Source: Cephalotus follicularis
Taxonomy: Eukaryota; Streptophyta; Magnoliopsida; Oxalidales; Cephalotaceae
Length of the DNA: 64,000 nucleotides
Assembly: GCA_001972305.1 (NCBI GenBank)
Contig: BDDD01002100.1
Coordinates: forward strand, 14,915 to 78,914
Direction of reading: 5' to 3'
This document shows positions 11,130-22,590 of the stretch, one piece after another (position 1 is the stretch's first letter; each line of letters starts with the position of its first letter). A model generated the notes under the pieces. That model had not been told where the DNA came from. It did no database searches and saw only the letters and a list, made by a program, of their open reading frames with translations. The translations under genes and the position numbers were made by a program.

Positions 11130-12828
11130 TGATGTAGTAGTAGAGGTTCCAGTTAGGAGATCGACTCGTGAGAGGAGATCATCGATACCGCATTGCTATG
11201 AGATTTACTTGGGAGAAAGTGAGTACGATATCGGTTGTGTAATCGATCCATTAACTTATCTGGATGTTGTTGCTAGTACTCAATCAGATTTGTGGATGGA
11301 TGCAATGAAAGATGAGATGCAGTCAATGAGACATAATGGCGTTTGGGAACTTGTTGAATTTCCTGAAGGTTGCAAACCCATTGGTTAGAAATGGGTTTAT
11401 AAGACTAAAAGGGATTCAGAAGGGAAGATTGAGAAGTTTAAAGCCAGAATGGTAGCCAAGGGATTTAAACAGAGAGAGGGAATAGACTATAATGGAACTT
11501 TCTCTCCAGTCTCTTCGAAGGACTCTCTCAGGGTAATCATGGAATTAGTAGCTCATTTTGATTTGGAGTTACACCAGATGGATGTAAAGACCGCATTCCT
11601 AAACGGTAATCTTGATGAAGAGGTCTATATGGTACAGCTTGAGGGTTTTGCAGTTGATGGTAATGATCATCTTGTTTGTAGACTCAAGAAGTCTATATAT
11701 GGTCTAAAACAAGCTTCGAGACAGTGGTATTTTAGATTTGATGATGTTGTGACTTCTTTCGGTTTTAAAGAAAATACGGTGGATCAGTGTATATATCACA
11801 AAGTCAGTGGGAGCAAATTCATTATTCTTGTGCTATATGTGGATGATATCTTATTAGCAAGAAATAATCTAGGCAGGCTACATATGACCAAGCAGATGTT
11901 GTCTAATGAGTTTGACATGAAGGACCTTGGTGATGCTTCTTTTGTCCTTGGCATTCAGATTCATAGAGATCGTTCTAGCTATTTGTTGAGTCTATCTCAA
12001 AGGGCTTATATTGATCGTGTTTTGGAGAGATTCAGTATGTTGGATTGCAAACAGGAGAATGTTCCTGTTCTCAAAGGTGATAAGCTGAATTTGTTACAGT
12101 GTCCTAAAAATGATGTTGAAAGGGAAGCCATGAAGAAAGTGCCTTATGCTAGTGCAGTTGGGAACATCATGTATGCTCAAGTTTGTACTAGGCCGGATAT
12201 TGCTTTTGCAGTAGGACTTCTTGGCAGATATCAGTCTAATCCTGGTCATGATCATTGGGTAGCTACTAAGAAAGTTTTAAGATACTTGAAAGGAATGAGA
12301 GATTTTATGCTGACTTATAGGCGGGTTGATGATCTACAATTAGTGGGTTTTACATATTCTGACTTTGTTGGCTGTCGGGATGATAGGAAATCCACATCAG
12401 GTTATGTTTTTATGATGGTAGGTGGGGCAGTGTCTTGGAAAAGTGCAAAGCAGACGTTGATTGCTTCTTCGACCATCCAGGTAGAGTTTGTAGCGTGCTA
12501 TGGAGCAGCTACACAGGCAGTTTGGTTCAGAAATTTTATGAGGACATTCACTGTTGTTGATTTTGTGTCTAGGCCTATCCGGTTGTACTGTGATAATAGC
12601 TCTGTTGTGTTGTTTATAAATAATAATAAAAGTATCACAAGGTCTAAACACATACAGATAAAGTACTTGACCATCAAGGAAAATGTTAAGAACGGTGACA
12701 TTACGGTAGAGCATATTAGTACAGATGATATGGTTGTTGATCCCTTGACTAAAGGCCTTCGTCCTTGTATTTTTGAGAGACATGTAGCTAGTATGAGCTT
12801 GGTTGCATCATGGGATGCACTTGTTTAG
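11130..12828 (+). pseudogene. Copia reverse transcriptase and RNase H
   Basis: The reverse transcriptase begins before the long open stretch (11449-12828): RRSTRERRSSIPHCYE-like sequence and WMDAMKDEMQSM near 11300, then GCKPIG followed by a stop in place of the Trp of KWVYK (11386-11388). From 11449 the frame is clean: MVAKGFKQREGIDYNGTFSP, LHQMDVKTAFLNGNL, IYGLKQASRQWYFRFD and the catalytic YVDDILLA (about 11838). RNase H follows with STSGYVFMMVGGAVSWKSAK, VEFVAC, LYCDNSS and a C-terminal VEHISTDDMVVDPLTKGL. The 459-residue stretch from 11449 is the longest open frame in the window, yet the upstream stops mean no intact polyprotein. Confidence 0.93.
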
Positions 12829-13504
12829 TGGAAGTCAGTGGTTTTATTTTGCTCTATTTTTGTTTTCATTTGTATTATTTTATCTTTTGATAATATATCA
12901 GATTATATTGACTATGTCTTTTGCAATCAAATGAGTTGAATAAATTCAGTTTTTATTTCGACTGCTTTGTTTAAACACATTGGTGTTTTACATGTTGACA
13001 TGTCATATATATATAATTGTTTAAAGTCTTGAGATGTGTGTCAATCTTGAACAAATGTCGGGGCATTCAGTTATTGGCCTTAAAGGTATGTCTTGTGAGA
13101 CATAAAAATTTTCACGTGAAATAAGGTTAAAGACATATATGTTCATTGGAACCATATAGATTTTCTCTAGTGTGCCTATGCCACTTAAATAAAGAAAATT
13201 GGTGACTGACGATGAATAACACATGAGGAATTTGTAAAGTGTTATTAAATCGCCACACTACCATATTAAATCCATGTTAGTAGTGCTAAAAACTTTTGTG
13301 ACCATGGAAGGTCCTGTGTCACTTAAAAGATACAGTTATCGCCATGATTCAGAGTTTGAGGTTCTATGGGATAGGATTGACTATTGGAACAGTCTCTAGA
13401 CCAATAATTTTTTATACACGCAAAACTTTGAAACTTAGTTGACCTGTGTAATTGTTTTGATAAAATAAATATATTTATTTTTATTATTATATAACAATTA
13501 ATAT
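12829..13504 (+). other. Copia 3' untranslated region
   Basis: 676 bases between the polyprotein stop and the polypurine tract, AT-rich. Short ORFs on the minus strand show no recognisable domain. Nothing else seen. Confidence 0.6.
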
Positions 13505-13520
13505 AGCCCAAGTGGGAGAA
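13505..13520 (+). promoter_or_regulatory. Copia polypurine tract
   Basis: AGCCCAAGTGGGAGAA directly precedes the 3' LTR; AAGTGGGAGA is a typical copia plus-strand primer. Confidence 0.85.
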
Positions 13521-14009
13521 TGTAAAAATATTTTTTTATATGAGCTTATATTAATTGAGTATTTATTATTAAATAAAACAATGCTGACTATTGATCTAAT
13601 AAAGTGGGACATACATATTCTAAATAGTTGTATATGGACTGGCTAGTGTGGGCTGTAGTAAATTAATTAGGTTTTTGATGAGATGGCTCATTAGGTTACT
13701 AATAAGGATTAAATAATAGATAAGTCTCCTCTCTTAACTCTAATCTTGACATAAGAGAAAATACACATACAGTAGTGGAGAAGTTAGACGGCTATCTTCT
13801 TTGTGTATTACGGTGCCTCATCGAGCCAGTGTTCTAGGGAATTAAGAGAGCTGTACCTTACTTAATCAGGATCACTACATATTTCCACTGCTTACAATCG
13901 ATCCTAAACAAGGTACGATTTTTATCATTATTATTTAGGTGTTTCTCTTCTATCTAAGGCGATCATAGAGATTGATAAATTGATCGAGTATACAATTTTT
14001 ATGATTACA
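13521..14009 (+). repeat. Copia 3' LTR
   Basis: TGTAAAAATA...ATGATTACA, 489 bp, about 35 differences from the 5' LTR, many of them G-to-A or C-to-T, as expected for methylated repeats. Followed by TSD ATGTA (14010-14014). Confidence 0.95.
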
Positions 14010-14157
14010 ATGTACGCACATATGTATTGAAGTTTTAAGAATTTCATGGTTTTTCGATGTACAAAATAGATTTAACTAGTATCTGACATAAAGATTAAGA
14101 GATTGAATGAGTTTAAGTGACGTTTTGGATCTCCATCGGATAAAGTTCGGGGTGTTA
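14010..14157 (+). mobile_element. Gypsy-type LTR, 3' part, segment 2
   Basis: Continuation of 5850-6153 after the copia insertion (first five bases are the TSD copy). It ends TTCGGGGTGTTACA, the expected LTR terminus. No primer-binding site follows at 14158, so it is a 3' LTR or a solo LTR. Confidence 0.65.
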
Positions 14158-15423
14158 CAAAACCTATGATGTTCAAAAATCAAATTGAAAAAATATGCAA
14201 AAAAGATACCAGGCTAAGGTCTTAGAAGATCCACTTATGTATGGATAAAGGTATAAATTAATCAAAAGTAGAACTTAACTCAATTTGTATCATCTTAAAT
14301 TGAGAAATTAACGTGGAATGGTTTTAACTTCGTAAAATGGTGAATTTTGATGATATGTTATGTCACATCTACTCATTATTCCTATAAAACCAAACCCTGA
14401 ATGGTCTATATATCAAATAATATTGCTTCTCTTCTTTGATCGATTGAATGCATACTTTATTGATATTGGGAGGGGAGAGTTCTGGGCTCCACATCCGTAC
14501 GGAAAAATTTCCTTTTATTTGTCGGTATATCATCGTTGTATGATTTATTTTTTAAAATATAATCATTAAATTTTAAATTATATTTATATAGATTATGTAT
14601 AATTAAATATCTATAAATATTTTATTTTATATATAGTAATTCAATCGTTAAATGAATTTCTTTTAAAAATTTATATAATAGTTGAAATTATTATATTTTA
14701 GATGTAATAGTTAAAGATATTTGATTAATTTAAAAATTATATGTATGATATTTATAGACAAAACTTAACATCTAATAATTAATTCTTAAAAATATAAATC
14801 ATAAATAAACGAAACATCAATGAATAAAAAAAATTTCTCCAAATCAGCGAAATTCCAGTTAATGAAAAAGAGTTTCTCCAAATCAGCTTGGAGCCAAATA
14901 TTATTTGAAGGGCAGGACCATCGTTATAAATGTGTTTGAGATGCAAAAAATGTTAGTTGAGGTAGGCAAGCACCTTAAATTGAAGAATAATAGAAGACAT
15001 ACAATACCGTTGTATGGCTGGCCTACGTGCCGAACACCCTCAACCAAAGTCAACCCAAAGTCGATACAAAAGTCAAAAGAATCAAGCTCTTCCATTAACT
15101 GCCCACTCTATTAAAATTTTGCCTGCCAAACTTGGCCATTTCATTTCCAAATTTTTCTCCAGAGTTGATGACAATTCATGATATGTTTAAAATTCAGATT
15201 AAGGATAAACCGAACCAATTTGGTTTGGATTGATATGATCCGGTTTTATTATTTTCTATGATCCGTTCCGGTTCAAAAAAATTTCAAACCGAAAACTGAT
15301 AACATATATAAAATTTAAGAAACCTTATTTATTCTGTATGTTTATATTATAATTATATAAACATAATATATAAGGATTTTTTTATTTGAGTAGTTATTTT
15401 TATATATAGAGTGAGTAAGTATT

Positions 15424-15478
15424 GTCACAAATAAGATGGACAAAAATGAGTGGTGATTTAACCACCTTATTTGTGATC
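15424..15478. repeat. Near-perfect hairpin
   Basis: GTCACAAATAAGATGG (15424-15439) pairs with CCACCTTATTTGTGATC (15462-15478) with one mismatch across a 22-base loop. Could be a short MITE core; no TSD identified. Confidence 0.55.
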
Positions 15479-15844
15479 ACACTTGTTTACTTAAAGGATG
15501 TAAACAATTGATATTCTATATATTTAGAGTATATATAAAAAATTTCAAATGAAAGAGATATGCATACAAATTTCATATAATAAGTTATTTATTATATATA
15601 AATAAATAATATAACGATTAAAATTGTTATATACAAATGAAATAGTTAAACATTTTCAATTAACTTAAAAATTGACATCAACGATATATATATATAACTA
15701 CAAATTTAATAGTTAGATATGTAAAATTTTAATGACTTGTGTGATATTTAGGTGTTCGAAGATATAACTTAATTTTATACTTTATCGGTCTGTATCATTT
15801 TTCCCTTTTTATATAGAAAATAGCATAAAAATATTTCGATAAAA

Positions 15845-15995
15845 CAGATTTAATTCGACGAAGTCTGTAGCATTCCTACTCCAGCAATCAAAACTATGTA
15901 GGATTGACTATACATATTTAAACTCTCATTTTACTCACTTTTTTTTTTTCATCCTTTCAATCTCATTTACTTCTTTATGGTTCCCTCCCCCTTCT
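15845..15995 (+). repeat. Dispersed repeat, copy 1
   Basis: Shares an ordered set of words with 17085-17245 and, inverted, with 26150-26300: GTCTGTAGCATTCCTACTC against GAGTATGTAGCTTCCTTACT, then an AT-rich middle, then TTTACTCACT and a T-rich CT tract. Family not recognised. Confidence 0.45.
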
Positions 15996-16203
15996 ACAAT
16001 ACAAGAAAGAAAAACTTTGGTAAGCATATATTAATGATATATTAAACGCTCAACTATACATAACATTAATGGAGAAGTAGGTGGGTTCCAAGAGAATTCT
16101 TCCATTATAATGTTTATAGGATAATTCCAGGTCACTGACTTCATATGTCAAAATGTTAAATGTTTGAAATGAAATTAATAGTGAAATTATATGTTGGAGT
16201 TAT

Positions 16204-16385
16204 GGCTGCAAACGCACTAAGTCGTTCGTGAATAGTTTGTGACTCGATTCGATAATGACTCGTTCGTGTTCGTTATATAAGCTTAACAAATAAACACGAA
16301 CAAAATTTTAAACTCGATAACTTAACTAGTCGAGATTGAACAATGGTAAGCTCGACTCGTTAACGTTTATGAATAATTCGATAAA
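16204..16385 (+). mobile_element. hAT-like MITE, degraded copy
   Basis: GGCTGCAAACGCACTAAGTCG followed by TCGTTCGTG, CTCGTTCGTGTTCG, AAGCTTAAC and AAACACGAACAAAATTTT words, matching the better copy at 16648-16831. The right terminus is eroded. Confidence 0.5.
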
Positions 16386-16647
16386 AGATCATTAAGAACT
16401 TGATTATAGACATGTAGTTTGCGTGTATCGACACTTTTAGTTATCATATTTATGATTAATATTTTATACATTCAACCGTTAGATTTAATGTTCAATTTAT
16501 GTAGATCATTCATGTAAATTTTTAAATCAATTGAAAATATCTAACTGGTTCATCTTCACATACCAGAGTACTAGAACCAACATTTGGTTTAAAACACAAA
16601 AGATGTGATTCAATTATTCCTCTTCTTCAAGTATTTCTCGAAATTAT

Positions 16648-16831
16648 GGCTGCAAATGAACCAAGTTGTTCATGAACAGCTCGTGTTCAGTCGATAAACT
16701 TAACGAACGAACACGATTTTAAGGCTCAATAAGCTTAACGAATGAACACGAAAATGATTTTAAGACTCGATAGCTTAACGAACCGAGCCTAAATAACCTA
16801 AAGTTCGACTCGGCTCGACTTGTTTGCAGCC
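16648..16831 (+). mobile_element. hAT-like MITE with GGCTGCAAA termini
   Basis: The left end GGCTGCAAATGAACCAAGTT and the right end CGGCTCGACTTGTTTGCAGCC are imperfect inverted repeats. The interior is rich in GAACACGA/TCGTGTTC and AGCTTAACGAA words. This type is common in eudicots. No clean 8-bp TSD could be assigned. Confidence 0.6.
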
Positions 16832-17304
16832 TAATTGGAAGGAAACAAGAGTATTTCATCTAAAAGATTAAAACTGAAAACAAAATGAACAGAAGTAATT
16901 CTTCTTTTGCTCAAATAATCACTTTTAACCACGAAAAACAATTACTGGTTAGAATAGTTAATTTTGTTAATGATTAGGTTTTTCTTTTTATTTTCTTGTA
17001 ATTAAGGAGATAGAGGAACAATAGTAAAATAAAGGGGAGTGAACCAGAGAAAGAAAATGTAATAAAGAGAGTTTATGGTAAAGCGGATAGACTCCGACAG
17101 AGTATGTAGCTTCCTTACTCTAACAGTTAAAACTTCATAATTTTGACTTATGTTTTAAAAGCTCTTTAAACCTTCTCTTTACTCACTCATTTTTTCCCCC
17201 ATTCTATCAACTCTCCTTAATTTTATGCACTCAGTCATATGCCCCAAAAAAGGAGAATACAAAACGACGGGGATTTGTGTATTGCAAATAGAAAAATTTA
17301 TAAT
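16832..17304. other. AT-rich spacer with dispersed repeat copy
   Basis: Non-coding. 17085-17245 is a second copy of the dispersed repeat seen at 15845; nothing else recognised. Confidence 0.5.
17085..17245 (+). repeat. Dispersed repeat, copy 2
   Basis: GACAGAGTATGTAGCTTCCT, AACAGTTAAAACTTCATAAT and CTCTTTACTCACTCA appear in the same order as in copy 1 and, inverted, at 26150-26300. Confidence 0.45.
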
Positions 17305-17577
17305 TGTTATAAATTTATGATATTAAATAACAAATGAAGATTGCACTATATAGAAATCAAGAGAGAAAGTAAGATAGAATAAGAGATTTTCTTATTATGA
17401 ATTCTTCATTTCTTCATAATAATACATGCCTATTTATACATGCCTATTTATAGAGTTTAGGGTTGTTAGAATATGATTAAAGTTGTTAGAATAGGATTAT
17501 GATTGTTGGAATATGATTAGAGATGTTGGAATAAGATTAGGGTTGGTAGAATAGTTATTCATAATTATTTTACAATA
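17305..17577 (-). repeat. Copia 3' LTR (minus strand)
   Basis: TGTTATAAATTTATGA at its low-coordinate end and ATTATTTTACAATA at the other match the partner LTR at 25635-25854. Contains four to five degenerate tandem copies of GTTGGAATATGATTAG (17461-17560). Confidence 0.85.
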
Positions 17578-17722
17578 CTCCCCCTTGAATTTCTATTCTA
17601 CATCACTATGACTGCCTCGTTAAAACCTTACTAGAAAAAACTCATTGGGATAAAAACTTTTGCGAAGGAAAAAGAGTACAGTCTCCTCCTGAAACAAAAA
17701 CTCTCTAAGTTCTTGTACTATA

Positions 17723-19413
17723 TTAATGAAGATTTTTAAGCTGACGCATTCCAATATCATGTCTGAGCTTCTTGAATTTAGTACCTGATAATGCCTTTAT
17801 AAATAAATCGGCTAAATTGTCACTTGATTGGATTTGTTGTATATCAATATCACCATTTTTCTGAAGCTCATGGGTATAGAAGAATTTTTGTGAAATATGT
17901 TTCGTTCGATCACCCTTGATATATCCTCCTCTGAGTTGTGTGATACAAACAGCATTTTTCTGAAGATAGTGCATTATGTGTTTAATCTCATTCCAGTGCA
18001 TTCTTGTTGGTGTAGGGCTATATCTTGTTAGCAAATTAATAGAAAATGCAATATCAGGTATTGTGCAATTTGCGAGATACAATAGTGCTCTAATTGCGCT
18101 AAGATAAGGGATTTCAGGTTTGAAAATTTCTTCTCCTTCTTCTTGAGGATGAAATAGATCATTCTTGACATCAAGTGATCGGACGATCATTGGTGTGTTT
18201 AAAGGATAAGCTTTGTCCATGTTGAATCGATTAAGAACTCTTTCCGTGTATGTAAATTAATGGATGAAGATCCCAAATGATATGTACTACACCTGTATAC
18301 TAAGACAAAATTTTGTTTTTCCAAGATCTTTCATTTAAAATTCACATTTTAAATAGGTAGCAGTTTTTGTAAGGTCTTTAGAAGTACTCACAAGATTTAA
18401 GTCATCCACATATATTGCAATAATAACAAATCCATCATTAGATTTTTTGATAAATATACATGGACATATTTGATCATTTATATACCATTCTTTGATCAAA
18501 TATACACTTAGTCGATTGTACCACATTTGACCAGATTGTTTCAATCCATACAATGAACGTTGTAGCTTAATTGAATATATGTGGCAAGATTTGTTCGCTT
18601 CAGGAACTTTAAATCCATCAGGAATTCTCATATATATGTCATTATCAAGTGACCCATATAAGTATGATGTTACTACGTCCATACGACGAGTTTCTAGTTT
18701 TTTCGAAGTAGCCATACTAATTAGGAATCGAAATGTGATTCTATCTAAAACTGGAGAATATGTTTCTTGGTAATCAATACCTGGTCTTTGTGAGAACCCT
18801 TGAGCACAAGCCTTGCTTTGTATCTCACAATTTTATTTTTCTTATTTCGTTTTTGAACAAATATCCATCTAAATTACACAGGGGTTACACCATTTAGTGT
18901 TTGAATTATTGATCAAAATACTTCTCTTTTGGACAAAGATTGCAACTTTGCTTGTATTGCATCTTTCCATTTTGGCCAATCATTTTTTTGTTGACATTGT
19001 TCAACACTTAGTGGTTCGGGATCCATATCAGAATTTGCAATATCCAATGCAACAACAAAAGCAAACTTATTATTAACTATAATCTCATATCGATTCCATA
19101 TTTGTTCATTATGTGCATAATTAATTGAGACTTCTTGATTTTGAAATCCCACAACCTCTTCAGCACTTTGTACTCTCTCTAGAGTCAATGTGGGTTCTGG
19201 AAATAACACATTCTCTTGTTTTAATGTTATTTCAAGGTTTTGTACACCACCCTTATTTGCCTTTCGTTTTCGTGGTACAATATCTTTAGCACCAATTAGT
19301 CTATCACGTTTCAATTGTGGTCTAGACTTTAATATATCAATTGAGTTTCCACTAATATTAGGTATATCAATTATTTCTGGAGCATTCAGTGCTGATATAT
19401 AAGATTTTACCAT
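17723..19413 (-). pseudogene. Copia reverse transcriptase and truncated RNase H
   Basis: Minus strand. The entry region (19413-18913) holds NDWPKWKDAIQAKLQSLSKR. After stops and a frame change, 18715-18335 reads RRMDVVTSYLYGSLDNDIYM, RSLYGLKQSGQMWYNRL and the catalytic IYVDDLNLVS. 18220-17723 continues with IPYLSAIRALLYLANCTIPD, SINLLTRYSPTPTRMHWNEI and MHYLQKN, then jumps straight to AVCITQLRGGYIKGDRTKHI and the final VDIQQIQSSDNLADLF-like block. The missing part should hold most of the RNase H core (the TGYVF...SWRS block), so about 100 residues appear deleted. Inactive. Confidence 0.88.
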
Positions 19414-19811
19414 ATTTTGAGCATCATTAAATGCGTCTGCATTTGATTAGTAATATTTTACAAATTAATGATCATTTAATTTGTAATTCACATTCATTTG
19501 TACGTGGATCAAAAATATGTAATCTTGATACTTTTCATGAATTTTCATTTTCATTTTTTGATAAAATCTTCTCTCCACCTAACAGTGAGAAAAACCAATT
19601 CATCAAAGAGAAAGTCTGCATAACGTGCAGTAAAAATGTCACATGTTAATGATTCAAGATACCTTATAATTGATGGAGAATTAAATCCCACATAAACGCC
19701 AAGTCTGCGTTGTGGTCCTATCTTACTCCGCTGAGAATGTGCAATAGGGACATATACTGCACATCTAAATACTCATAAGTGGGATATGTTTGGTTCTTGA
19801 CCAAAAACAAG

Positions 19812-20931
19812 TTATAATAGAGAATATTTATGATATGCAGTCGGTCTTATACGTATAAGAGCCGCGGTATGCAATATCGCATGTCCCCAAACTAAAATAG
19901 GTAACTTTGATCTCATCAATAAAGGACGAGCAATCAATTGAAGTCTTTTGATAAGATATTCGGCTAACCCATTTTGGGTGTGTACGTGAGGAACATGATG
20001 TTCAATAGTAATTCCTGTTGCCATACAATATTCATCAAATTCTTTGAAACAAAATTCAGCAGCATTATCTAGCCGAATAGACTTCATAGGATGATCTGAA
20101 AATTGTGCTCGTAATTTATTTATTTGAGCCAATAGCCTTGCAAATGCAACATTATGAGTTGAAAGCAAGCATACATGTGATCATCTTGTTGATGCATCTA
20201 TTAAGACCATGAAATACTGAAATGGTCCAGATGATGGATTAATCGGTGCACAAATATCTCCTTGAATTCTCTCTAAAAATTTGGAGATTCTACAGCTACT
20301 TTTGTTGTAGATGGTCTTATAATAAGTTTTCCTTGCGAACAAGTAATGCAATAATTCTCATTGTTCAATAGCATTTTTTGGTTTTTAAGTGGATGGTCAT
20401 GTGAACTTTCAATAATTAGACGCATCATTGTGACACCTGGGTGGCCTAGCCATTTATGCCAAAGCATGAACCATTTTAAGTCTATGACTTTTGAATTCAC
20501 AACATTATGAGATTAGATTGCTCTAATTATTATAATATATAACTTAGAAGAAAGTCCGGGGAGTTTCTCCAGTATTTGTTTTCTGTCGGAAGCATTACAG
20601 TGATATAAAGATATTATTTGTCATTTTCATTTGTAGTTTCAATATGATAACTATTACGGCGAATATCTTTGAAACTAAGCAAGTTTCTTCTAGATTTTGT
20701 AGAATATAAAGCATCTGTGATGCGAATTTGTGTTCCATTTGATAACACAAAGCTAGTCCTCCAAAAACCTTCAATTATATCAGATGTACCAGAAATTTTT
20801 TCGAAATTAGCCTTTGCTACTGTCAAATGTGAAAAATATTTTTCATTTTGGAGTATTGTGTGTGTTGTTGCAATGTCGGCTATGCATATATCTCCAATAT
20901 CCATTGTACGATGATCTATAGATAAAAACAC
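19812..20931 (-). pseudogene. Copia protease and integrase
   Basis: 20931-20614 is the protease region: ICIADIATTHTIL, where family members have DSATTHTIL, so the catalytic triplet DS(A/G) reads DIA. The rest (SGTSDIIEGFW, YSTKSRRNLLSFKDIRRN) is typical. 20500-20273 carries the integrase zinc domain (WHKWLGHPG ... CITCSQGK). 20168-19812 carries the core: SDHPMKSIRLDNAAEF, GITIEHHVPHVHTQNGLAEYLIKRLQLIARPLLM and WGHAILHTAALIRIRP. Stops separate the three stretches. Integrase normally inserts the cDNA copy into nuclear DNA. Confidence 0.87.
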
Positions 20932-21023
20932 ACATATTATTAATAAATATAACTATCTTACATTTATTACTTCATAAGCACTTTATTCAAAAGTGATAAA
21001 CATTAAAACAATGACATATAGCA

Positions 21024-22079
21024 TCAAGCGAGATGGAAGTCTTTGTCGGCAATCACTTGGTCCATTTTCCCATTTGGATCAGTTAAGAAATCAGCAATGT
21101 CTAAATGTGTTGTATCCATTGAAACAAAGTCTGATTGCGTAGTTTTCAAAGGATCATAATGACCAATAAAATTTGTTTCAATTTGTTTGCCTTTCTCTTT
21201 TAGAGAAGTTTGGTACAAGTCGACCCAATACTTCGCTATGCGACAAGCACTGTACCAATGACCTTCCATTCCACATCGGTTGCAATCACTGTTTTTATTT
21301 TGGGCTTGTCCAGCAATGTTGTATTGTCTAGGATTGTGCCACTTTTGACGTTGTTTTATATCAGGATTTTTCCATTTCACGCTATTATTATTATGTGGCC
21401 CCAAGAAATTTTAATTCCTTCCATTACCATGTCCTCTTCCACGCCCTCTTCCTCGTCCTCCAAAATAGGATGAAATTGCATTTACTTCTGGTAAAGAGGT
21501 TGAACCAGTCGGACGACTGTCATGATTTTGCATGAGTAATTCATTATTTTGTTCCGCAACAAGAAGAGATCTAATTAGTTCACGATATTTTTTGAACCCG
21601 TGCAACCTATACTGTTGTTGCAGTGACAAAGTGGATGCATGAAATGTTCGATACGTTTTCTCTAATAACATATCTTCAGTGATAACTTCACCACAAATAT
21701 TTAATTGTGATACGATTTTAAATAACGTGAGAATTATATTCCGAAACTGTTTTAAAATCATGAAATCGTAGCTGTGACCAATCATTCAATACATTTGGCA
21801 ATACAACAGCTTTCAAATGCTCAAACCTATCATTTAAGTTTTATCACAGTTCAAGTGGATTTTCAATAGTTAGATATTCATATTTCAGGCCATTATCAAT
21901 GTGATGCCTAAAGAAAATCAGTGCAGTGGCTCGTTCCTCATTTGATACTCATTTTCTTCCTCAATTGTGTACCTTAATTTCTTAGCACTCAAATGCAATT
22001 TCACATCAAGTACTCAAGATAGATAATTCTTTTCAGAAATATCAAGAGCATTGAATTTTTGATTTTCAATGTTTACCAT
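21024..22079 (-). pseudogene. Copia gag
   Basis: The start is the ATG at 22079 (MVNIENQKFNALDISEKNYL), the usual gag start of this group. It is followed by LDVKLHLSAKKLRYTIEEEN, a degraded middle with stops, then EVITEDMLLEKTYRTFHAST and QQQYRLHGFKKYRELI, a glycine/arginine-rich GGRGRGRGRGHGNGRN (21458-21411), and the zinc knuckle CNRCGMEGHWYSAC (CX2CX4HX4C) in 21404-21024. It contains at least two stops. Confidence 0.85.
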
Positions 22080-22590
22080 TTTTACACTGAATCAAAAGAT
22101 AAAATAAATGTCATTTAAGCATAGTAAATAAACAAAGTTTACTGCAATAAAAAAATTGGGGCCTCATTGATGCAATCACAAGTCACGCTCACTTTTTCCC
22201 GATTTAATCAGAGCATGAGACCACTTGAGCATAATGGGGTTTGCCGGACTCGAACGTCGGACCTTATGTATGAACGAAATGTTTCCAACCACTAAGTCAC
22301 CACCTCAAGTGGTGATAATAGTTTGCAAGAATAAATATATATGGATATATGATAATATCCTTACTTACATTATTAATTGGAACAAATATTAGATAATTGC
22401 AATTAATAAAATTGATCATTAAGCAAATAATGTAAATATATAAAACAGTAAATAGGTTCTCATTTATACATCGTAAGGTGGTACCATTAGATATTAAACA
22501 TATAGGTTCTCATTAAGTCTCGGATAATTCCAGTAAACAAATAGTACCTCAAGAACAGTAAATCACAAAAATGTTTCACATCACGTATAT
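22080..22590 (-). other. Copia leader segment with SINE
   Basis: Untranslated leader between gag and the solo LTR. Apart from the SINE-like unit (22150-22310) it is AT-rich; AGGTTCTCATT occurs twice (22456 and 22504). No gene. Confidence 0.55.
22150..22310 (-). mobile_element. tRNA-derived SINE
   Basis: On the minus strand the head reads GGTGGTGACTTAGTGGTTGG, with a box A-like TGACTTAGTGG (22289-22299), and about 34 bases later GTTCGAGTCC, a box B match (22246-22255). A non-tRNA body follows and ends in CAATTTTTTT (near 22150). AGTTTACTGCAATAAA on the left and AGTTTGCAAGAATAAA on the right could be a degraded TSD. The head does not fold as a complete tRNA. Transcription by RNA polymerase III is the family property, not shown here. 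Confidence 0.6.

Larger units (their letters stand above)
6154..14009 (+). mobile_element. Complete Ty1/copia retrotransposon with nested solo LTR
   Basis: Two 489-bp LTRs (6154-6642 and 13521-14009), both TGTAA...GATTACA, flank a primer-binding site, gag, protease, integrase, reverse transcriptase and RNase H in copia order, and a polypurine tract. The 5-bp TSD ATGTA is present at 6149-6153 and 14010-14014. Removing the nested solo LTR plus its TSD copy leaves about 6.65 kb. The LTRs differ at about 35 of 489 positions by eye, so this is not a recent insertion. The polyprotein has at least four frame changes and several stops; the element is non-autonomous now. Confidence 0.95.
14158..16203. 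other. AT-rich intergenic spacer
   Basis: No coding or element structure recognised. It contains a hairpin (15424-15478), an imperfect AACCGAACC/CCGGTTC-rich patch near 15205-15300 and TA-rich tracts. ORFs here (for example 14905-15114) have no known motif. Confidence 0.5.

Noticed and set aside
11449-12828. Functional reverse transcriptase gene
   Set aside because: It is the longest open frame in the window, but it begins mid-domain after a stop in place of a conserved Trp, and upstream parts are frameshifted.
22246-22310. Intact tRNA gene
   Set aside because: Box A and B are present, but no complete cloverleaf or acceptor stem forms and a SINE-like tail follows.
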